From positions 1-12,058 of the forward strand of contig JAKARN010000022.1 in the NCBI GenBank assembly GCA_021828425.1: a DNA stretch of 12,058 nucleotides. Reading direction: 5' to 3'. The notes under the pieces are model-generated. The model saw only the letters and a program-made list of their open reading frames with translations. It did not search any database and had not been told where the DNA came from. Source of the stretch: Pseudomonadota bacterium. GTDB lineage: Bacteria; Pseudomonadota; Gammaproteobacteria; JAKAQQ01. Positions 6,978-12,058 of this stretch are shown piece after piece; positions within the stretch are counted from its first letter, which is position 1, and the number at the start of each line of letters is the position of its first letter. The translations under genes and the position numbers were made by a program.

Positions 6978-8197
6978 CGGCGATCGGCCAGACCGACCGC
7001 AGCCCGGACCTCGGCGAGGGTCTTGTGGGCTTCGTGCTCGGCCTTCTCACAACCGGCCTGCAGGATGTCTTCCACGTCCCGGGGATGACTGTGCCAGTGT
7101 TCGATCTGTTCCCGGACCGGCCCCAGGCGCTCTTCCAGGTGACCGAGCAGACGCATCTTGCAGTCGAGACATCCGATTCCGGCACTGCGGCAGCCAACCT
7201 GGGCCCATTCGCGGGTTGCCGCCGGCGAAAAGGTCTCGTGGTACTTCCAGACCGGGCAACGGGCGGGATCCCCCGGGTCACTGCGGCGGACCCGTGCCGG
7301 ATCGGTCACCATGGTCCGGATTTTTTCACGCACGACCGGTTCGGGATCCCTGAGTCCGATGGCGTTGCCGTAGGACTTGGACATTTTCCGCCCGTCGGTC
7401 CCGGGCAGTTTGGCTCCCGGGGTGAGGAGCGGTCGGGGTTCCGGCAGGATCTCGCGTCCGGTGCCGCGGGCCTCGGCCGCGAGGGCCTTTTGCTCATCGG
7501 GCTTGAGATCGGGCACACCCCCGAGCAGCGATTCGATGGCATTCCACGAGGAGGCCGCCCCGGACTCCCGGTATTCCTTGACGAGCGTATCCCACCGGAG
7601 CTTCGCGGTGGGTGTCAGGCGGCCTTGCGCCCGGGCCAGCAACTGTTCGAAGGCAGGACCGCGACCATAGAGGAAATTGAAACGGCGGGCGATTTCCCGC
7701 GTGACCTCGAGATGGGCCACCTGGTCCTGTCCGACCGGAACCAGGCGGGCCGCGTAGGCCAGGACGTCGGCGGTCATGAGGACCGGGTAGCCCAGAAAGC
7801 CGTAGGTCGAAAGGTCGCGGTCCGCGAGCGCTTCCTGTTGCTCCTTGTACGTCGGAACCCGTTCCAGCCAGCCGAGCGGGGTGATCATGGACAAAAGCAG
7901 GTGCAACTCGGCGTGCTCGGGAACGCCGGACTGGACGAACAGCGTCGCCCGTTCGGGATCGACGCCCACCGCGAGCCACTCGCAGGCCATCCCGCGTGCG
8001 AGGTCCGCGAGCGCCCCCGGACTCTCGTAGTGGGTCGTGAGCGCGTGCCAGTCAGCGGCAAAGAAATAGCAGTCATGCTGCTTTTGGAGCGCAACCCAGT
8101 TTTGAAGCACCCCGACCCAGTGTCCGAGATGAAGCGGTCCCGTGGGCCGCATGCCCGAGACGACGCGCGTGGATTCTTCCGGCACCGGCGGCGGCAT
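6974..8197 (-). CDS. trpS: Tryptophanyl-tRNA synthetase, long form with Cys4 motif
   Basis: A 407-residue class Ic synthetase that charges tRNA-Trp. The HIGH-type motif is PTGPLHLGH (18-26) and the KMSKS motif is exact (271-275). The Trp-site and tRNA regions include VPTYKEQQE, GYPVLMTADVLAY and VPVGQDQVAHLEVTREIARR. It is longer than E. coli TrpRS (334 aa): there is an insert at about 183-250 before KMSKS, and a Cys motif C314-x21-C336-x6-C343-x2-C346 that resembles the [4Fe-4S] motif of Thermotoga TrpRS. Related long forms occur in Pseudomonas and Xanthomonas. The ATG at 8197 shares one base with the stop of the M50 gene (TGATG) and lacks a Shine-Dalgarno, so reinitiation is likely. The frame remains open to 8665 upstream, but that part is antisense-like noise within the M50 gene. 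Confidence 0.95.
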   Translation of the reverse strand: MPPPVPEESTRVVSGMRPTGPLHLGHWVGVLQNWVALQKQHDCYFFAADWHALTTHYESPGALADLARGMACEWLAVGVDPERATLFVQSGVPEHAELHLLLSMITPLGWLERVPTYKEQQEALADRDLSTYGFLGYPVLMTADVLAYAARLVPVGQDQVAHLEVTREIARRFNFLYGRGPAFEQLLARAQGRLTPTAKLRWDTLVKEYRESGAASSWNAIESLLGGVPDLKPDEQKALAAEARGTGREILPEPRPLLTPGAKLPGTDGRKMSKSYGNAIGLRDPEPVVREKIRTMVTDPARVRRSDPGDPARCPVWKYHETFSPAATREWAQVGCRSAGIGCLDCKMRLLGHLEERLGPVREQIEHWHSHPRDVEDILQAGCEKAEHEAHKTLAEVRAAVGLADRR

Positions 8198-8892
8198 CAA
8201 AGCCGGAGGAGGCTCAGGGTCTCGAGGAGCGCCCGACCGGACAGCCCGGTACCCCCCAGGAACAGGGCCAGGATTCGACCCAAAAGGGGCCCCACGATGA
8301 GAAAAAAGACCCCCGTGAGGAGGAGCAGAAGAAGGATCCAGATGCCGTAGGGTTCGATCATGGAAAACCGCCGGGCCCAGGGCAGGGGCAGGATCCCGGT
8401 CAGAACCCGGCCCCCGTCCAGGGGGGGGAGCGGGAACAGGTTGAACACCATGAGCAGGATGTTGATGTAGATGCCGGCCACCGCCATCAGGATCAGAAAC
8501 TGACCGAAGGGCGTGCCGGGAATGAAGATGCGGGCACCCTGGGCCACGAGGAGCCAGGTGAGGCCCATGAGAAGGTTGGCGCCCGGCCCGGCCAGTGCCA
8601 CGTAGGCCATGTCCCGGTTCGGATGATGGAAGTTGCGCGGGTTGATCGGGACCGGCTTGGCCCAACCGAAAATGAAGTGGACCGGCAAAAGCAGACAGGC
8701 CAGGGGCACGAGGACGGTTCCGATCGGATCGATGTGGCGGACCGGGTTGAGGTTGAGTCGACCCAGCATTTCCGCCGTGCGATCACCGAACTGACGGGCC
8801 GCATACCCGTGCGCCACTTCGTGAAGGGTGATCGCGAAAAGTCCGGGCACCACCCAGATGGCGATGAGTTGCAGAAGACTGAGATGCGGCAT
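8197..8892 (-). CDS. M50-family site-2-type membrane metalloprotease
   Basis: A polytopic membrane zinc protease of 231 residues. The zinc motif HEVAH lies at residues 24-28 inside the first hydrophobic segment, and the second metal-ligand motif NLFPLPPLDGG at 151-161 supplies Asp159. Further hydrophobic segments lie at about 57-76, 96-118, 128-150 and 185-212. Compact M50 proteins of this kind commonly precede trpS-scpA-scpB in proteobacteria; their substrates are largely unknown. There is no PDZ domain, unlike RseP. I chose the ATG at 8892, not the GTG at 8913, because a perfect TATAAT sits six bases before the ATG and downstream of the GTG, and neither has a Shine-Dalgarno. It heads a five-gene operon, so its promoter probably drives trpS, scpAB and rluB. 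Confidence 0.88.
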   Translation of the reverse strand: MPHLSLLQLIAIWVVPGLFAITLHEVAHGYAARQFGDRTAEMLGRLNLNPVRHIDPIGTVLVPLACLLLPVHFIFGWAKPVPINPRNFHHPNRDMAYVALAGPGANLLMGLTWLLVAQGARIFIPGTPFGQFLILMAVAGIYINILLMVFNLFPLPPLDGGRVLTGILPLPWARRFSMIEPYGIWILLLLLLTGVFFLIVGPLLGRILALFLGGTGLSGRALLETLSLLRL

Positions 8893-8898
8893 CGGTGC

Positions 8899-8904
8899 AT
8901 TATA
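8899..8904 (-). promoter_or_regulatory. Perfect -10 box before the M50 gene, positioned for a leaderless mRNA
   Basis: On the minus strand a consensus TATAAT is followed by six bases and then the ATG at 8892, so the predicted +1 is the first base of the start codon. This is the same geometry as at rluC. No Shine-Dalgarno is present and no good -35 box is visible at 15-19 bp spacing. Confidence 0.5.
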
Positions 8905-9002
8905 GGCGCTCACACGCCGCTTCGCCGCGGGCCCGATCCGGCAGCGGAAACCCGGGTATCCGGAAACGGGACGGACGGGCGGCTTTTATCGACCGGATGG
9001 GT

Positions 9003-9008
9003 TATCAT
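9003..9008 (+). promoter_or_regulatory. Possible -10 box of the yciI-bolA-ppiC operon
   Basis: TATCAT (5/6 match) lies in the 158-bp divergent gap and would start transcription near 9015, about 36 nt before the chosen yciI start. No clear -35 box is visible. Tentative. Confidence 0.25.
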
Positions 9009-9050
9009 GGCACAAATGGATTCGGGTCAACCCACCTTCAGGTAATCAAC

Positions 9051-9356
9051 GTGTGGTTCGCACTCTGGGCCGAGGATCATCCCGACCGGAGCCGGGAACG
9101 CCCGCAGTGGCGTGATCGGCACCTCGAGCGGTTGAACCGGCTTTTGGACGAGGGCCGGCTGCTGGTTGCCGGACCCCTCCTCCGCCATCCGGTTCCCGAA
9201 GTGCTGCCGGCCGCTTGCGGCGGCAGCCTGATCGTCGCCGACTTCGCCTCCCGTGAGGAAGCCGAGCACTGGATCGAAGAGGATCCCTACCAAAAAGCCG
9301 GCCTTTTCCGTTCGGTTGAGGTCCACCCCTTCCTCCCGACCATTCCTCCAGGCTGA
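9051..9356 (+). CDS. YciI-like protein
   Basis: A 101-residue protein of the YciI family (ferredoxin-like alpha/beta fold), a small cytoplasmic protein of uncertain enzymatic role. Visible family blocks are RHLERLNRLLDEGRLLVAGP (23-42) and EEDPYQKAGLFRSVEVHPF (76-94). His24 and Asp33 are the likely active-site His/Asp pair by comparison with recalled YciI sequences. The frame is open well upstream, but the GTG at 9051 matches the family's N terminus and usual length (~98 aa). The ribosome-binding site is weak (CAGGT, 8 nt spacing), so the start is moderately sure. It is 3 nt from bolA; the yciI-bolA-ppiC order recurs in beta- and gammaproteobacteria, often with yciB/ispZ upstream, which is absent here. 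Confidence 0.85.
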   Translation: MWFALWAEDHPDRSRERPQWRDRHLERLNRLLDEGRLLVAGPLLRHPVPEVLPAACGGSLIVADFASREEAEHWIEEDPYQKAGLFRSVEVHPFLPTIPPG

Positions 9357-9359
9357 ACC

Positions 9360-9707
9360 ATGAGCCCGACCGCTTGCGACCGCTCCCCGGAAACCGCCTC
9401 GCCGCTCGAGTCCCATCTCGCCCAGGCCTTTCCCGGAAGCCGGATCACCCTCCGGGACGATGCGGCCCTGCACCAGGGCCACCCCGGGCGCCCCGCGGGT
9501 TTTGGTCACTTCTCCCTCGAGATCGTGGCCCCGCAGTTCACCGGGCGACCCCTCCTCGAGCGCCACCGCATGATCCACCACGCCCTGGGATCGCTCGCGG
9601 ACTGGCGGGTGCATGCACTCGCGATCACCGCCCGCGCCCCGGGCGAGGGGCGCCTTCCTTCTTCCCTCCCCACTTCCACTCCATCCCCGAAAGAGGTTAC
9701 CCCATGA
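9360..9707 (+). CDS. bolA: BolA family protein
   Basis: A 115-residue BolA protein. BolA proteins bind monothiol glutaredoxins around a shared [2Fe-2S] cluster and act in iron-sulfur trafficking; E. coli BolA is also a stress-related morphogene and DNA binder. The core spans about residues 15-94: LESHLAQAFPGSRITLRDD, then GHFSLEIVAPQFTGRPLLERHRMIHHAL and the conserved VHALAIT. The invariant His is His85 and the RHR motif is at 68-70. The last ~20 residues are a Pro/Ser-rich tail that carries the next gene's ribosome-binding site. The ATG at 9360 has CAGG 7 nt upstream. Its stop overlaps the ppiC start as ATGA, indicating coupled translation. Confidence 0.92.
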   Translation: MSPTACDRSPETASPLESHLAQAFPGSRITLRDDAALHQGHPGRPAGFGHFSLEIVAPQFTGRPLLERHRMIHHALGSLADWRVHALAITARAPGEGRLPSSLPTSTPSPKEVTP

Positions 9708-10597
9708 GTCACAAGAAATCCCTCCTCCGAGCCGTGGTGCTCGCCGTCGGCGTCGTTGCCCTGGCTGCCTGCAGCCACCCGTCGAAAACGAGTTCAGCCC
9801 AATCGGAAAACCGCCCGGTCGCGATCGTGAACGGGCACCCCATCCGCCAGGGCGTGCTGGACACTTTCCTCGGCGTCACGAAAAGCGCGCCGTCGCAACT
9901 GTCCCCCATGATCCAGAACCTGGCCCTGCAACGCCTCGTGGACATCCGGGTCCTGGCCGAGAAAGGCAGACAGGACGGGCTCCTGAGAAGTCCCCGTGCG
10001 CGGAACAGCCTGTTTTTGCAACGCCAGGTCCTGCTCGCCAACCTGGAAATCCGCCACTATCTCAAAACACACCCGATCACCCCGGCGCAACTCAAGTCGG
10101 CCTACACCAAAACCGTGGGACGCATGGGCCACCATGAGTACAAGGCCCGCCACATCCTGGTCAAGACCCAGGCCCAGGCCCAGGCCATCATCGTCGACCT
10201 GGAACATGGTCAGCATTTCTCCACGCTCGCGAAGAAGTTCTCCGAGGACACGACGGCCGCCGCCGGTGGCGAACTCGGCTGGGTCAGCGCGAGCCAGGAG
10301 ACCCCGCCCTTTGCCGCGGCCCTGCGGAAACTCAAGGTTGGCCAGTACACGCGCGTTCCCGTGAAGACCCAGTTCGGCTGGCATGTGATCGAGCTCCAGG
10401 GCAAGCGACCGATCACCCCGCCCAGTTTCAAGCAAATGCACAGCCGGCTGCTCAACGTGTTGCGTAACAAGGAAGTGACCGACTTCATCACCCGGCTGCG
10501 CAGCCAGGCCAAGGTCAAGATCCTGCTCAAGCCCAGCGCACCGGCCCCGACGGGACCGGCGGCTCCCCCCGCCCCTCCCGCTCCGGCCAAGCCCTGA
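9704..10597 (+). CDS. Parvulin-type peptidyl-prolyl isomerase lipoprotein
   Basis: A 297-residue envelope foldase. A lipoprotein signal peptide covers residues 1-22 (MSHKKSLLRA, then a hydrophobic stretch) with lipobox LAAC and acylated Cys23. Ser at +2 predicts outer-membrane localisation by the usual Lol rule. A SurA/PrsA-like helical N-region spans about 35-140, and a parvulin PPIase domain about 145-235 (KARHILVKTQAQAQAII, AKKFSEDTTAAAGGELGWV, FGWHVIELQGKRP). A Pro/Ala-rich tail follows (277-297). The ATG at 9704 has AGAGG 7 nt upstream and overlaps the bolA stop by 4 bp; the longer open frame back to 9374 is spurious. Substrates are unknown; outer-membrane protein folding is the likely role. 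I leave the symbol blank because ppiC in E. coli is a different, cytoplasmic protein. Confidence 0.92.
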   Translation: MSHKKSLLRAVVLAVGVVALAACSHPSKTSSAQSENRPVAIVNGHPIRQGVLDTFLGVTKSAPSQLSPMIQNLALQRLVDIRVLAEKGRQDGLLRSPRARNSLFLQRQVLLANLEIRHYLKTHPITPAQLKSAYTKTVGRMGHHEYKARHILVKTQAQAQAIIVDLEHGQHFSTLAKKFSEDTTAAAGGELGWVSASQETPPFAAALRKLKVGQYTRVPVKTQFGWHVIELQGKRPITPPSFKQMHSRLLNVLRNKEVTDFITRLRSQAKVKILLKPSAPAPTGPAAPPAPPAPAKP

Positions 10598-10605
10598 GAC
10601 TCGCG

Positions 10606-10634
10606 GTGGGGTACGGGCTCGCCCCGTACCCCAC
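10606..10634. terminator. Hairpin terminator between convergent ppiC-like gene and ligA
   Basis: GTGGGGTACGGG (10606-10617) pairs perfectly with CCCGTACCCCAC (10623-10634) around a 5-nt loop. The outer GCGG/CCGC can extend the stem past a 2-nt bulge. It starts 9 nt after the upstream stop and ends 5 nt before the ligA stop, so it can serve both strands. There is no clean T-tract on either side, so it may be a weak or Rho-assisted terminator. Confidence 0.65.
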
Positions 10635-10639
10635 ACCGC

Positions 10640-12051
<1,412 letters not shown>

Positions 12052-12058
12052 AGATCGG
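12052..12058. other. Probable Illumina adapter remnant at right contig end
   Basis: The last seven bases, AGATCGG, equal the first seven bases of the common Illumina adapter and mirror the left end. The ligA reading frame is lost precisely at this boundary. Confidence 0.82.

Noticed and set aside
6102..7088. 328-codon plus-strand open frame opposite scpA
   Set aside because: It mirrors scpA codon for codon in GC-rich DNA and has no ribosome-binding site or family motif.
7025..8350. 441-codon plus-strand open frame opposite trpS
   Set aside because: Long antisense frames are expected in GC-rich genes; trpS on the other strand is clearly real and this frame has no recognisable motif.
8421..8428. 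Run of eight G as a possible phase-variation tract
   Set aside because: It encodes the conserved Leu-Pro-Pro-Leu-Asp of the metal-binding motif, so it is explained by coding constraint.
8198..8665. N-terminal extension of TrpRS to 563 residues
   Set aside because: It is an alternative frame of the M50 gene; the family N terminus and the TGATG junction place the start at 8197.
8893..8913. GTG at 8913 as the M50 start
   Set aside because: It has no Shine-Dalgarno and lies upstream of a perfect -10 box placed for the ATG at 8892; it adds only seven non-conserved residues.
9374..9703. N-terminal extension of the parvulin to 407 residues
   Set aside because: It is a shadow frame of bolA; the lipoprotein signal and Shine-Dalgarno begin at 9704.

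Overview
This window reads as one short draft or metagenomic contig from a GC-rich member of the Gammaproteobacteria (or a close relative such as Acidithiobacillia). The gene set and order support this: a divergent rne/rluC pair followed by yceF-type maf, rpmF, plsX and fabH, a site-2-protease/trpS/scpA/scpB/rluB operon, a yciI/bolA/parvulin operon, and ligA. Everything recognisable is core housekeeping. I see no phage, transposon, CRISPR, toxin-antitoxin or biosynthetic cassette, and no genuinely new system.

Layout, left to right: the 5' end of rne (minus, cut by the contig edge); a 351-bp divergent control region with a structured rne leader; rluC (plus); maf/yceF (minus, 3' end overlapping rluC); a divergent gap; rpmF, plsX, fabH (plus); rluB, scpB, scpA, trpS and an M50 protease (minus, one tightly overlapping operon transcribed from about 8900 down to 4690); a 158-bp divergent gap; yciI, bolA and a parvulin lipoprotein (plus); a hairpin terminator; and the C-terminal two thirds of ligA (minus, cut by the contig edge).

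The genes cover RNA turnover and ribosome maturation (RNase E, two 23S rRNA pseudouridine synthases, L32), entry into phospholipid and fatty-acid synthesis (PlsX, FabH), nucleotide-pool sanitation (Maf), chromosome condensation (ScpA/ScpB), tRNA charging (TrpRS), membrane and envelope proteolysis or folding (M50 protease, PPIase), and DNA joining (LigA).

Most useful observations. (1) Both termini carry a 7-nt remnant matching the start of the Illumina adapter; it creates a false stop codon in ligA and a false end in rne. (2) rluC and the M50 protease gene both have a perfect TATAAT exactly six bases before the ATG and no Shine-Dalgarno, which suggests leaderless mRNAs. (3) TrpRS is the long form with a C-x21-C-x6-C-x2-C motif typical of [4Fe-4S] enzymes. 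(4) The palindrome GGATCC is strongly over-represented. (5) yceD is missing between maf and rpmF, fabD does not follow fabH, and yciB/ispZ does not precede yciI.
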